Below, in pieces: positions 8,623 through 15,432 of a DNA stretch of 37,458 nucleotides. Position 1 is the first letter of the stretch, and every line of letters starts with the position of its first letter. This DNA comes from Defluviitaleaceae bacterium. Its GTDB lineage: Bacteria; Bacillota; Clostridia; Lachnospirales; UBA5962. The stretch covers positions 1 through 37,458 of the forward strand of contig WRBA01000020.1 in assembly GCA_009779915.1 (NCBI GenBank), in the 5' to 3' direction. Both the position numbers and the translations under genes were made by a program. The notes beneath the pieces are model-generated. The model searched no databases. It had not been told where the DNA came from and saw nothing but the letters and a program-made list of their open reading frames with translations.

Positions 8623-8726
8623 ATCATCAGCTCCTTAATGTTACAGTTACACCTTCAGATATTTTCCAATATGTTTTAGGGGTCGCAGACTCTGCTGTAG
8701 CGAAGGCGTGGTGTCCGCAAGTAATG

Positions 8727-9014
8727 CTAGTCATTTTCATGTATAAATATTATCTCATTACTCATTACAAGCCCAAGACGCTCTCTCGCAAGGCGTTCTA
8801 CTTGGGTATCAGTCATAGCGGCTTCCATCTCAAATATAATCCGGTCGTGTTGTGCATGTTCTAACTCAAGCTGGCTGCTAAGCTCGTCGCCATAGGCTCT
8901 TAAACGCTCAAGCTCGCTAAAGCCGCGATAAGCGTAAAATAAAGTTATCCCCATACACAAAACAAATAGAGATAAAAGAGTTATTCTAAATATTACATCA
9001 AATATCCTGCACAA
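8727..9014 (-). CDS. divIC: Septum formation initiator DivIC/FtsB
   Basis: 95 residues: a short N-terminus, one membrane segment (about residues 8-28), a heptad-like coiled coil (LERLRAYGDELSSQLELE) and the family block VERLARERLGLV near the end. DivIC/FtsB forms a complex with FtsL and DivIB/FtsQ at the septum. The start is TTG at 9014; GAGGG inside the end of yabQ lies 8 bases upstream and no in-frame ATG is better placed. The order yabP-yabQ-divIC is the standard Firmicute arrangement. Confidence 0.92.
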   Translation of the reverse strand: MCRIFDVIFRITLLSLFVLCMGITLFYAYRGFSELERLRAYGDELSSQLELEHAQHDRIIFEMEAAMTDTQVERLARERLGLVMSNEIIFIHEND

Positions 9015-9017
9015 AAA

Positions 9018-9539
9018 TTATACCCTCTTTACAATAATACTTAAATCCCGCCGGAGCTTCCTTGACTTTATTTTGGCATATTTGGATGACTTATGCAACA
9101 CTTTTTTTGTTTTAGCCCCATATTTTCTATATAAAAATAAAATAAAGGAAAGGGGTATTTTAATAATATTAATCAAAACTTTTATAGGATATAAGATTAT
9201 TTTGATAGTTGTTTTTATTACTTTTGCGCTAAATGCCCATATAATTCCAAGGATTCCAAGGACAAGAGCAGAAATTGAGAGAAAATAAAGTGCCATCCCA
9301 ATAAAAAAGCCCATGATAGAAAAAAAGCGTATTTCGCCGTAAAAATTATTAAGCATAAAATAAAATACCCCAAGAAGGGCAAGGACCCAATAAAGCCCGT
9401 CCTCAATATTACAAGCCAAAGCAGAGTGGTTAATAAATCTCCTTACAAGTCTTATAAAATCATAAAAAAAGCCTACTATAAACCCTACAGCCACAAGGGA
9501 AGCGAAGGTATAGACTTGCTCACTCATTGAGAGTATCAT
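9018..9539 (-). CDS. yabQ: Spore cortex biosynthesis protein YabQ
   Basis: 173 residues with an N-terminal region of four to five membrane segments (about residues 10-120) and a strongly basic C-terminal tail (KTKKVLHKSSKYAKIKSRKL), as in YabQ. In Bacillus subtilis YabQ sits in the membranes around the forespore and is needed for cortex formation. The start overlaps the yabP stop in an ATGA, so the genes are coupled; an alternative start is the Met four codons later. The TAA lies 3 bases before the divIC start. The presence of this gene marks the host as a spore former. Confidence 0.92.
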   Translation of the reverse strand: MILSMSEQVYTFASLVAVGFIVGFFYDFIRLVRRFINHSALACNIEDGLYWVLALLGVFYFMLNNFYGEIRFFSIMGFFIGMALYFLSISALVLGILGIIWAFSAKVIKTTIKIILYPIKVLINIIKIPLSFILFLYRKYGAKTKKVLHKSSKYAKIKSRKLRRDLSIIVKRV

Positions 9540-9823
9540 TTGAAAATCCTCGATAATAAGGAGTTTTTGCCTCTGCCCAGGCTCATATCGTCTTCATAGC
9601 CTATATTTTCTATTTCGCCGTCTACTTCAAGTTCCCCATCATCTAAATTAAGCCGGTTTACATGGAGATTGTGCCCCCTAAGGATTAAAGCCCCCATTTC
9701 TGTTTCGCACACAATAGCCTCATCGTCAAAGGATATAACCTCAACAACACCTGTTATTACAACCCGCTCACGCCTATCGATACTTATGTGATGGCGGCCT
9801 GTGTATTTTCTCTCGTCAGCCAT
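9536..9823 (-). CDS. yabP: Sporulation protein YabP
   Basis: 95 residues, the usual length. It has the YabP/YqfC-type beta-rich pattern: RERVVITGVVEVISFDDEAI, then TEMGALILRGHNLHVNRLNL and GELEVDGEIENIGY. YabP is needed for spore cortex assembly with YabQ and is made in the mother cell in B. subtilis. The start is ATG with AGGAGG about 7 bases upstream. It is first in a four-gene minus-strand block. No convincing sigma-E promoter was identified by eye. Confidence 0.94.
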   Translation of the reverse strand: MADERKYTGRHHISIDRRERVVITGVVEVISFDDEAIVCETEMGALILRGHNLHVNRLNLDDGELEVDGEIENIGYEDDMSLGRGKNSLLSRIFK

Positions 9824-9910
9824 ATGCAGTCCTCCTATGGTTAATTTTTGCTTTGTATAGTATATAGGAGGAGAAGGGGAGTTATGACTTGTAATTTAGA
9901 CATACTATGC

Positions 9911-10459
9911 TTACGCCTTTAGACTAACAATCTGGATATGTCCTTTCTTTATTTTGCGAACCTTACGAAATCCCACACTTGAGAAAATATTTACAAGCTC
10001 TTTAATCGAATAATACTGAACATCATGCTCTACGGATAGAGGCGCAAAGACATTTGTAAAATATCCGAAGGGAATAGGCAGGTAAAAATCCACAATATAA
10101 ATACTGCCGCCGCCCCTTATCAGCCGGTTAGCTTCCTTGGCAAATGCCCCTATATTAGGAAAGTGATGATGAGCGGCACAAACAGTAATAATATCCATTG
10201 AATTGTCGCTAAAGGGGATATTTTCACAGTCTGACACGGCAAAATTAAAACTGGGACTGAGTTCTTTCGCATTTTCAATCATTTTAGGAGATATATCTAT
10301 GCCATACCCTACTATATTCTTTAGCTTAGCCATTCTCATTAAAAAAGTGCCGTTGCCGCAGCCAATATCCAAAACCGAGTCATTATCCTTTAAAGTAATA
10401 CTTTCAAACAGGTGGTTTTTAAAGTTTTCTGAAAAATTTCCGTCAGAGAAATTGTCCAT
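9911..10459 (-). CDS. Class I SAM-dependent methyltransferase
   Basis: 182 residues with motif I VLDIGCGNGTFL (residues 29-40), an acidic motif II (GYGIDISPKMIENA), DCENIPFSDNSMDIITVCAA (motif III/IV) and a post-motif LIRGGGSIYIVDF. This is the Methyltransf_11 fold. The substrate cannot be deduced; the small size leaves little room for a substrate domain. It is divergent from the rubrerythrin operon, with 138 bases between start codons. It could be a small-molecule or ubiquinone/menaquinone-type methylase, but nothing in the neighbourhood supports that. Confidence 0.85.
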   Translation of the reverse strand: MDNFSDGNFSENFKNHLFESITLKDNDSVLDIGCGNGTFLMRMAKLKNIVGYGIDISPKMIENAKELSPSFNFAVSDCENIPFSDNSMDIITVCAAHHHFPNIGAFAKEANRLIRGGGSIYIVDFYLPIPFGYFTNVFAPLSVEHDVQYYSIKELVNIFSSVGFRKVRKIKKGHIQIVSLKA

Positions 10460-10525
10460 AACATCACTCCTCGATGCCAGTATATCATATATTCATCAAA
10501 CGGCTATATAAAAATAAAAAACCTC

Positions 10526-10554
10526 TTGACAAAAAAGGAAACTTTGGATAAAAT
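10526..10554 (+). promoter_or_regulatory. Promoter of the rubrerythrin-perR operon
   Basis: TTGACA (10526-10531), a 17-base spacer and TAAAAT (10549-10554). This is a near-consensus sigma-A promoter, 44 bases before the rubrerythrin start codon. Confidence 0.85.
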
Positions 10555-10568
10555 GAGAATGATTAGCA
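10554..10568 (+). promoter_or_regulatory. Fur/PerR-type operator over the -10 and start site
   Basis: TGAGAATGATTAGCA matches 12 of 14 defined positions of the Fur consensus TGATAATnATTATCA and 10 of 14 of the PerR consensus TTATAATnATTATAA. It begins at the last base of the -10, so binding would block initiation. The PerR-like gene is second in the same operon, implying autorepression. Confidence 0.75.
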
Positions 10569-10597
10569 TTAAAAACTAATTTTCAAAGGAGAATATT

Positions 10598-11143
10598 ATG
10601 AAAAAATTTATTTGTACTATTTGCGGTTATATTCATGAAGGGGACAGTGCCCCTGATAAATGCATTCAATGCCAGGCACCTGCCTCTAAGTTTACGGAGC
10701 AGTCAGGCACAGGCATGGTTTATGCGGACGAACATAGAATAGGCGTAGCAAAAGACTGTGACCCTGAAATACTTGAAGGGCTTAGGGCTCACTTTATGGG
10801 GGAATGTACCGAGGTTGGCATGTATCTTGCTATGAGCCGTCAAGCTGACCGGGAAGGCTATCCGGAAGTTGCGGAGGCTTATAAGCGTATCGCCTTTGAA
10901 GAAGCTGAACATGCGGCTAAATTTGCTGAGCTTTTAGGTGAGGTTGTGGATATATCAACTAAGAAAAACCTTGAAATGCGCGTAATGGCTGAACATGGTG
11001 CCACTCAAGGCAAAAAAGATATCGCCGTAAAAGCAAAACAGCTTAACCTTGATGCGATACATGATACAGTTCATGAAATGTGTAAAGATGAAGCGCGGCA
11101 CGGCATGGCTTTCCAGGGTCTTCTTAACCGCTATTTCAGCTAA
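10598..11143 (+). CDS. Reverse rubrerythrin (NADH peroxidase type)
   Basis: 181 residues. The rubredoxin-like Fe(Cys)4 domain is at the N-terminus (C6, C9, C22, C25; [11 protein letters not shown] and CIQC), followed by a four-helix diiron domain with E-x-x-H motifs ([10 protein letters not shown] and CKDEARHG). Classical rubrerythrins have these domains in the other order, so this is the reverse type known from clostridia as an NADH-dependent peroxidase of oxygen and H2O2 detoxification. The start is ATG with AAGGAG upstream. It is first in an operon with the PerR-like regulator and sits under the Fur/PerR box. Confidence 0.92.
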   Translation: MKKFICTICGYIHEGDSAPDKCIQCQAPASKFTEQSGTGMVYADEHRIGVAKDCDPEILEGLRAHFMGECTEVGMYLAMSRQADREGYPEVAEAYKRIAFEEAEHAAKFAELLGEVVDISTKKNLEMRVMAEHGATQGKKDIAVKAKQLNLDAIHDTVHEMCKDEARHGMAFQGLLNRYFS

Positions 11144-11144
11144 T

Positions 11145-11531
11145 ATGGAGGGTAAGAGAAACACTGTTCAAAGGCAGATTATATATGGCGCGCTTAAAGA
11201 GCTTGACATACACGCCTCAGCGGAGCAAGTCTTTGAATATGTGAAAAACATTGCCCCCTCAATCGGCAAAGCAACGGTTTATCGAAACCTGCGCCGGATG
11301 GCTGAGGAAGGGGAGATTATGAGCATCGGCAACCTTACAGGCTCTATGCATTATGATCATAATTGCCATACCCATTATCATTGTGTATGTGATAATTGTA
11401 TGAAGATATTTGATGTGGAAGAGGATTTTTCCGAGGTTATGGGAAAGGCTTACGAGACAGAAGGCTTTGATATTAAAGAGTGTGCAATCACATTTAAGGG
11501 ATTGTGCTGGCAGTGCAGGGATGCAGTGTAG
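11145..11531 (+). CDS. perR: PerR-like peroxide-sensing repressor (Fur family)
   Basis: 128 residues: a winged helix ending ATVYRNLRRM and a metal-binding half. H23, D71, H77, H79 and D90 each fall exactly 14 positions before B. subtilis PerR residues H37, D85, H91, H93 and D104, including the aspartate (not glutamate) that favours peroxide sensing. C82/C85 and C121/C124 form the structural zinc site. The ATG lies one base after the rubrerythrin stop with no SD of its own, so translation is probably coupled. A longer in-frame version starting inside the rubrerythrin gene was rejected. It should repress its own operon until its histidines are oxidised. Followed by a strong terminator. Confidence 0.88.
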   Translation: MEGKRNTVQRQIIYGALKELDIHASAEQVFEYVKNIAPSIGKATVYRNLRRMAEEGEIMSIGNLTGSMHYDHNCHTHYHCVCDNCMKIFDVEEDFSEVMGKAYETEGFDIKECAITFKGLCWQCRDAV

Positions 11532-11541
11532 TGTATAGAAA

Positions 11542-11579
11542 CAGAGACGGCGGGTTATTTTGCCGTCTCTGTTTTTTTT
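11542..11579 (+). terminator. Rho-independent terminator after perR
   Basis: A perfect 10-base stem, CAGAGACGGC (11542-11551) with GCCGTCTCTG (11562-11571), a 10-base loop, then eight Ts. It lies 10 bases past the perR stop. Confidence 0.95.
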
Positions 11580-11602
11580 GTCGGATCGTAATAAGGTTGT
11601 AG

Positions 11603-11621
11603 TGAAATTTGGTCGTCATTA
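11603..11621 (-). repeat. 19-base dispersed repeat, copy 2
   Basis: Exact reverse complement of positions 165-183. It directly abuts a patch of further repeat-like sequence (11640-11794) that separates the perR operon from the next gene. Confidence 0.65.
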
Positions 11622-11639
11622 CGTGTTGCCCTCGCAATA

Positions 11640-11794
11640 GAGATGTATCGAAATTAGATTTTTGTTCGTTATTGTGAGGAGAGCTTTAGCTCGAGGTCGC
11701 AAGCTAAGACGTATTGCATGATGAGACTGCGACCCAACACGCTACGCGCATTAGGCTCGTAATGACGGCGCGAACGCTAATTTCGGTACATATC
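11640..11794. repeat. 155-base element with imperfect 18-base terminal inverted repeats
   Basis: Positions 11640-11657 and 11777-11794 are inverted repeats with 16 of 18 matches (core CGAAATTAG/CTAATTTCG). Another inverted pair, CGTCATTACG (11614-11623) and CGTAATGACG (11758-11767), overlaps the element. No open reading frame of note lies inside. The size and ends resemble a miniature inverted-repeat element or a palindromic intergenic repeat. No target-site duplication was found by eye. It fills the gap 11580-11803. Confidence 0.55.
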
Positions 11795-11803
11795 TTTTAA
11801 CCA

Positions 11804-11968
11804 TTATTCCCGATAAGTAAACGACTTGACCGCATATTCTTCTAAAACCTCAATTTGGCAGCTAGTACCGTTTGAGATTACACTTTCGATAGATTGCCCT
11901 GTGGCTTGTGCAATGTGTGTAAGCCATTGGCAGATGGTTTCATCAAGCTCTATTGTGAATTGCTGCAT
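11804..11968 (-). CDS. 54-residue ribbon-helix-helix-like protein
   Basis: ATG at 11968 with GGGAGGT 6 bases upstream; an ATG two codons earlier (11974) abuts the SD and is disfavoured. The product starts MQQFTIELDETICQWLTHIA, then AQATGQSIESVISNGT. A short beta strand followed by two helices is the pattern of small RHH-type or antitoxin-like proteins. No partner toxin is adjacent on this strand. The TAA is 9 bases from the inverted-repeat element. Family membership is inferred from pattern only. It is divergent from the XRE gene at 12125, sharing an AT-rich 156-base gap. Confidence 0.65.
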   Translation of the reverse strand: MQQFTIELDETICQWLTHIAQATGQSIESVISNGTSCQIEVLEEYAVKSFTYRE

Positions 11969-12124
11969 GAGCATACCTCCCTTTCCATTAATAAATAATT
12001 TTACTCAAAAACACAGAGTGTATATTAAATATCTAGTCTATTAACAATTATACATATAAATAATGTAAAGTCAATAGAGTGGAAACAAAATATATAAACT
12101 GTATATTTTGGGGAGAGATTGGAC

Positions 12125-12391
12125 ATGAAGTCAATGTTTACCATGAAAGGCAATATATGCGGCGATAGGGTCAGACTTGGTCGTGCTATGTTAAAGCCGC
12201 CGCTAACCCAAGAGGAATTTGCGAAAAAAATTCAATTAACATCAGGGCTGGAGATAACGAAAATCATTATTTCGAGAATTGAGAAAGGCGAACGCCATGT
12301 TATTGACCAAGAATTGCGTATGATTGCAAAAGCACTTAATGTTTCTATGGACTGGCTTGTTGGAGATACGGATATACCGGATAGAGTATAG
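12125..12391 (+). CDS. Small XRE-family helix-turn-helix regulator
   Basis: 88 residues of a single HTH_3/Cro-C1 domain: LTQEEFAKKI (helix 2), TKIIISRIEKGERHV (recognition helix region), RMIAKALNVSMDWLVGDT at the end. An ATG at 12125 is preferred over a TTG at 12119, because GGGGAGA lies 9 bases before the ATG and would overlap the TTG spacing. An imperfect palindrome rich in TATA lies at about 12089-12111, just before the ribosome site, and could be an autoregulatory operator. Targets are unknown. It ends at a terminator hairpin. Confidence 0.88.
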   Translation: MKSMFTMKGNICGDRVRLGRAMLKPPLTQEEFAKKIQLTSGLEITKIIISRIEKGERHVIDQELRMIAKALNVSMDWLVGDTDIPDRV

Positions 12392-12400
12392 TTCCCCCTT

Positions 12401-12435
12401 AAAAGCGGGCGCATCAAAGGGTGTGCCGCTTTTTC
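12401..12435 (+). terminator. Terminator after the first XRE gene
   Basis: AAAAGCGG pairs with CCGCTTTTT, with an additional imperfect inner pairing of GCGCA with TGTGC and a short loop, ending in a five-T run. It lies 9 bases past the stop. Confidence 0.8.
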
Positions 12436-12473
12436 TTTGGAATTAACCGCTATTGTCGATAAGTGAATACAAG

Positions 12474-12525
12474 ATATATCTTAGATAATATATCATAAGC
12501 CCCATTACAATTATCTAAGATATAT
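12474..12525. promoter_or_regulatory. Perfect 16-base inverted repeat upstream of the second XRE gene
   Basis: ATATATCTTAGATAAT (12474-12489) is repeated in inverse at 12510-12525 after 20 bases, ending 18 bases before the ATG of the XRE gene. It is best read as an autoregulatory operator or 5' leader hairpin. The stem is AT-rich and followed by TTTT then GGGGG, so a leaky terminator is possible. The tract TATATTTTGGGG also occurs just before the first XRE gene. Confidence 0.6.
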
Positions 12526-12543
12526 TTTGGGGGTTGATATAGG

Positions 12544-12786
12544 ATGAATACGAAACAAGCAGTTGCCAAGCGAATTGTTGAACTATGTGAGCAAAAGGGA
12601 GTGACAATCAATGCCATTGCTAATATTTCCGGTGTGCCTCCTATGACGCTTTACAGCATACTAAACTCAAAAAGTAAAAATCCAGGTATCGTTACTATCA
12701 AGAAATTATGTGACGGGTTGGAAATTACCTTGGGACAGTTTTTTGACACACCTGAATTTGATGTACTGGAGCAGGAAATAAAGTAG
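12544..12786 (+). CDS. Second small XRE-family regulator
   Basis: 80 residues: AVAKRIVELCEQKGVTINAI (helix 1), ANISGVPPMTLYSILNSKSK (helix-turn-helix) and KKLCDGLEITLGQFFDTPEF. This is the compact HTH_26/HTH_3 type common in clostridia. The start is ATG with GGGGG at 12529-12533 upstream, a slightly long spacing. It is clearly distinct from the first XRE protein. Together with the 54-residue gene, three small DNA-binding-like proteins sit within 1 kb. Confidence 0.88.
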   Translation: MNTKQAVAKRIVELCEQKGVTINAIANISGVPPMTLYSILNSKSKNPGIVTIKKLCDGLEITLGQFFDTPEFDVLEQEIK

Positions 12787-12809
12787 GTTTGCTCTTGTAT
12801 ACCCCTCCA

Positions 12810-12838
12810 TTGACTATACCCCTTGCTTATGTTATCAT
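12810..12838 (+). promoter_or_regulatory. Promoter of the RCC1-repeat lipoprotein gene
   Basis: TTGACT (12810-12815), a 17-base spacer and TATCAT (12833-12838), 39 bases before the start codon. Five of six matches at the -35 and five of six at the -10. Confidence 0.7.
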
Positions 12839-12877
12839 TTCCACATAAATATAGGAAAAAATGAAAGGTTTTGACAT

Positions 12878-15082
12878 ATGAGAAAAATTAAAATCATTGG
12901 GATAATCCCGGCACTTGTACTTATACTGGCTCTTGCGGCATGCGATACGACCCCTAATGAGCTAAACATCCCCATTGCATTGGAAATCAGGGCAATGCCA
13001 ATCTCGGCAGGGGCTGCTTCAAGTTATGCTGTTGACGCTTATGGCAATTTATGGGCTTGGGGCTTAAATGACCGCAGCCAGCTTGGGGACGGCACTAATC
13101 TCCAGCGTCTAAGCCCTGTTATGGTTTTGGATAATGTGGTATCAGTTTCGGCAGGTATAGCTGATGAAACAACTCAAAGAGATCAGATGTTTGTCCATAC
13201 CCTTGTTATTAGACAAGACGGATCCCTATGGGCTTTCGGCTCTAACGGTGCAGGGCAGCTGGGGGATGGTACCACAAGCACAAGCACGGCACCTGTCCAT
13301 ATAATGGATAATGTTGTTATGGCATCCGCCGGCGGCAATCACTCTATGGCAATAACCGAAGACGGCGTGTTATGGGGCTGGGGCTGGGGCTCTACAGGTC
13401 AGATTGGGTACGGCGGCATGGGTTTTCATACCAGTCCGATACAAATAATGGATGATGTAATATACGTTTCGGCAGGATATAGGCACACCCTTGCCATTAG
13501 AAGGGATAACAGCCTGTGGGCATGGGGCTGGAATCAATTTGGGGAGCTTGGGGACGGCACCACGGAGGAGCGGCTGGAACCTATAAAGATTATGGACAAT
13601 ATAGCGTCAGTTTCCGCGGGGAATTGGCATACAATGGCAATCACCACTGATGGAGTTTTGTATGCTTGGGGCGGTATGAACACTTTTGGCCAGCTTGGGG
13701 ACGGTACAACACAGCGTTCATTAGAGCCTGTAAGGGTAATGGAAAATGTCCGGGAGGCATCTGCCATGGGGGCTCACTCCCTTGCTGTTACTATGGATGG
13801 CAGCTTGTACACATGGGGCTGGAACCGTTTCGGGCAGCTTGGGGAAGGGACGGATGTATCCAGCCGTGAACCTGTTAAAATAATGGATAATGTAGCCGTT
13901 GTATCAGCGGGCCGCGCCCATTCAATGGCTGTAACTATGGACGGCAGTTTATGGCTTTGGGGTTCTAACGAATACGGTCAGCTTGGAGACGGGACAACAA
14001 CCTACAGACCGGATAAAGTTGGGGTACTTGAAGGAGTATCTTATGTTTCCGCGGGGCGGGGGCGTGAATTTGGCTTTACAACAGCAATTGGCAGAGATAA
14101 TACCTTATGGGCATGGGGCTTCGGAGGTGACGGCAGTTATATTGACAGTACAAGACCATTGGAGATAATGGATGATGCGGCGGCGGTTTCAGCAGGCAGT
14201 TTTCACACTATGGTAATAACTGAGGACGGCTCCCTATGGGCTTTTGGCAGTAATTACACAGGACAGCTTGGGGGAGAGATGCCTACAAGTACCGAGGGGA
14301 TTTTTAACCCAAACCCTGTTAAAATAATGGATAATGCGGCGTTTGTATCCGCAGGTGCCGGGCATACGGCAGTAATCCTTACAGACGGCAGCCTTTGGAC
14401 TTGGGGTTCTAATATTCACGAGCAAATCGGCAGTGATGAAGCCACTGATTGGGAGATTGAAATAAGCACACCCGTTAAAATAATGGATAACGTGGTTTAT
14501 GTCAGTGCAGGCACATATCACACTATGGCAATACTTGATGATTTAAGCCTATGGGGCTGGGGCTGGAATGGCGCAGGGAAATTAGGTGACGGCACTTTGG
14601 AAGACCGCCCTGAGCCTGTAAAAATAATGGATAATGCAGTATCCGTATCCACAGGCTACGGGCATACGGCTGCTGTAACTACAGACGGTTCTTTATATGC
14701 CTGGGGCTGGAATATGTGGGGACAGCTTGGTGACGGTACAGACGACACAAGCCTCACCCCTGTTAAAATAATGGATAATGTCTTATCGGTCTCAGCAGGA
14801 CACGGGCATACTGTAGCTGTAACAGCGGATGGCAGTTTGTACGCCTGGGGCTGGAATGAACATGGGCAATTAGGGGACGGGACAACTGCTGATACCCTAA
14901 ACCCTGTTAAAATAATGGATAATATAGTTTTTGCCTCCGCAGGGGGAGAGCATACTATGGCAATAGATACCGATGGCACTTTATGGGCATGGGGAGCAAC
15001 GGTTAACGGCAGGCTGGGAGACGGGACTACAGGCAATAGAAATGTGCCGGTGGTAATTATGGAAGGTATTTTTATTCCGTAA
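12878..15082 (+). CDS. RCC1-repeat surface lipoprotein, two predicted beta-propellers
   Basis: 734 residues. A lipoprotein signal peptide (basic start, hydrophobic core, lipobox LAAC with C22) predicts secretion and anchoring on the outer face of the membrane. The rest is 14 tandem repeats of about 48-59 residues, each following VSAG-x-x-HT-x-AI-x-x-DGSLWAWG-x-N-x-x-GQLGDGT and a PVKIMDN end. Repeat 8 is the most degenerate. RCC1 folds use seven blades, so 14 repeats suggest two propellers; this is inference. Similar repeats occur in eukaryotic RCC1 and bacterial BLIP-II. The ligand is unknown: binding of an extracellular protein or polymer is likely but unproven. ATG with GAAAGG upstream; own promoter; followed by a hairpin-rich gap. 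Confidence 0.9.
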   Translation: MRKIKIIGIIPALVLILALAACDTTPNELNIPIALEIRAMPISAGAASSYAVDAYGNLWAWGLNDRSQLGDGTNLQRLSPVMVLDNVVSVSAGIADETTQRDQMFVHTLVIRQDGSLWAFGSNGAGQLGDGTTSTSTAPVHIMDNVVMASAGGNHSMAITEDGVLWGWGWGSTGQIGYGGMGFHTSPIQIMDDVIYVSAGYRHTLAIRRDNSLWAWGWNQFGELGDGTTEERLEPIKIMDNIASVSAGNWHTMAITTDGVLYAWGGMNTFGQLGDGTTQRSLEPVRVMENVREASAMGAHSLAVTMDGSLYTWGWNRFGQLGEGTDVSSREPVKIMDNVAVVSAGRAHSMAVTMDGSLWLWGSNEYGQLGDGTTTYRPDKVGVLEGVSYVSAGRGREFGFTTAIGRDNTLWAWGFGGDGSYIDSTRPLEIMDDAAAVSAGSFHTMVITEDGSLWAFGSNYTGQLGGEMPTSTEGIFNPNPVKIMDNAAFVSAGAGHTAVILTDGSLWTWGSNIHEQIGSDEATDWEIEISTPVKIMDNVVYVSAGTYHTMAILDDLSLWGWGWNGAGKLGDGTLEDRPEPVKIMDNAVSVSTGYGHTAAVTTDGSLYAWGWNMWGQLGDGTDDTSLTPVKIMDNVLSVSAGHGHTVAVTADGSLYAWGWNEHGQLGDGTTADTLNPVKIMDNIVFASAGGEHTMAIDTDGTLWAWGATVNGRLGDGTTGNRNVPVVIMEGIFIP

Positions 15083-15119
15083 GCGGGGGGGTAATTTTAT
15101 TCCGACGCTAAGATTCGTT

Positions 15120-15150
15120 AAGAGCGAGAGTGTGAAGCACTCTCGCTCTT
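15120..15150. repeat. Perfect 13-base hairpin after the RCC1 gene
   Basis: AAGAGCGAGAGTG (15120-15132) and its exact reverse complement (15138-15150) around a 5-base loop. No T-run follows, so it is not a canonical terminator, though it may protect or end the lipoprotein transcript. It is the first of three strong hairpins in the gene-free stretch 15083-15432. Confidence 0.7.
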
Positions 15151-15195
15151 AGGTCAAGGAGGGTCGAACCTTGCGCGCCCAAAGCGACAAAAATT
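15149..15195 (+). repeat. Partial copy of the 34-kb structured element's left end
   Basis: About 47 bases beginning AGGTCAAGGAGGGTCGAAC match positions 34153-34200 at roughly nine of ten positions. Only the left part is present: the matching right arm is missing, so this looks like a truncated or decayed copy. Confidence 0.6.
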
Positions 15196-15252
15196 TAACA
15201 AGGGTACTAGCAATTGCTAAAAATATTTGTTAAGATAGCATTATATACTGAA

Positions 15253-15296
15253 ATCCTTACAAAACAGCACCATAAATGGCACTGTTTTGTAAGGAT
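15253..15296. repeat. Perfect 15-base inverted repeat
   Basis: ATCCTTACAAAACAG (15253-15267) and its exact reverse complement (15282-15296) surround 14 bases. No T-run follows. It lies upstream of the hydrogenase operon, 30 bases before a second and longer perfect hairpin. Confidence 0.75.
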
Positions 15297-15325
15297 AAGC
15301 CGCGCAGCTTGCACAACGCAGCCAA

Positions 15326-15380
15326 CTTTTGAAACAGTATCAGATTAATTGCAAGTAACAATCTGATACTGTTTCAAAAG
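15326..15380. repeat. Perfect 21-base inverted repeat upstream of hydC
   Basis: Positions 15326-15346 and 15360-15380 are exact reverse complements (core TTTTGAAACAGTATCAG) around a 13-base loop. It ends 52 bases before the hydC start. It could be an operator, an mRNA-stabilising hairpin, or a terminator lacking a U-tract. No good sigma-A promoter was found between it and hydC, so the operon promoter may lie upstream or overlap it. Confidence 0.8.
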
Positions 15381-15432
15381 AATTTAAGTATATATAAAGA
15401 AATTGAATCTCCAAAGGAGGCTATGAAACGCT

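Noticed and set aside
11049-11144. A longer PerR starting inside the rubrerythrin gene
   Set aside because: The extra 32 residues are out-of-frame rubrerythrin coding sequence and do not resemble the Fur family; ATG 11145 fits family length and residue numbering.
15120-15150. Reading the 13-base hairpin as a standard terminator of the lipoprotein gene
   Set aside because: No T-tract follows the stem; kept as a hairpin of unknown role.
15191-15232. TTAACAA and TTGTTAA as a Rex (NADH-sensing) operator upstream of the hydrogenase
   Set aside because: The half-sites are in the wrong order and about 28 bases apart; Rex sites have TTGTTAA first with a spacer of a few bases.
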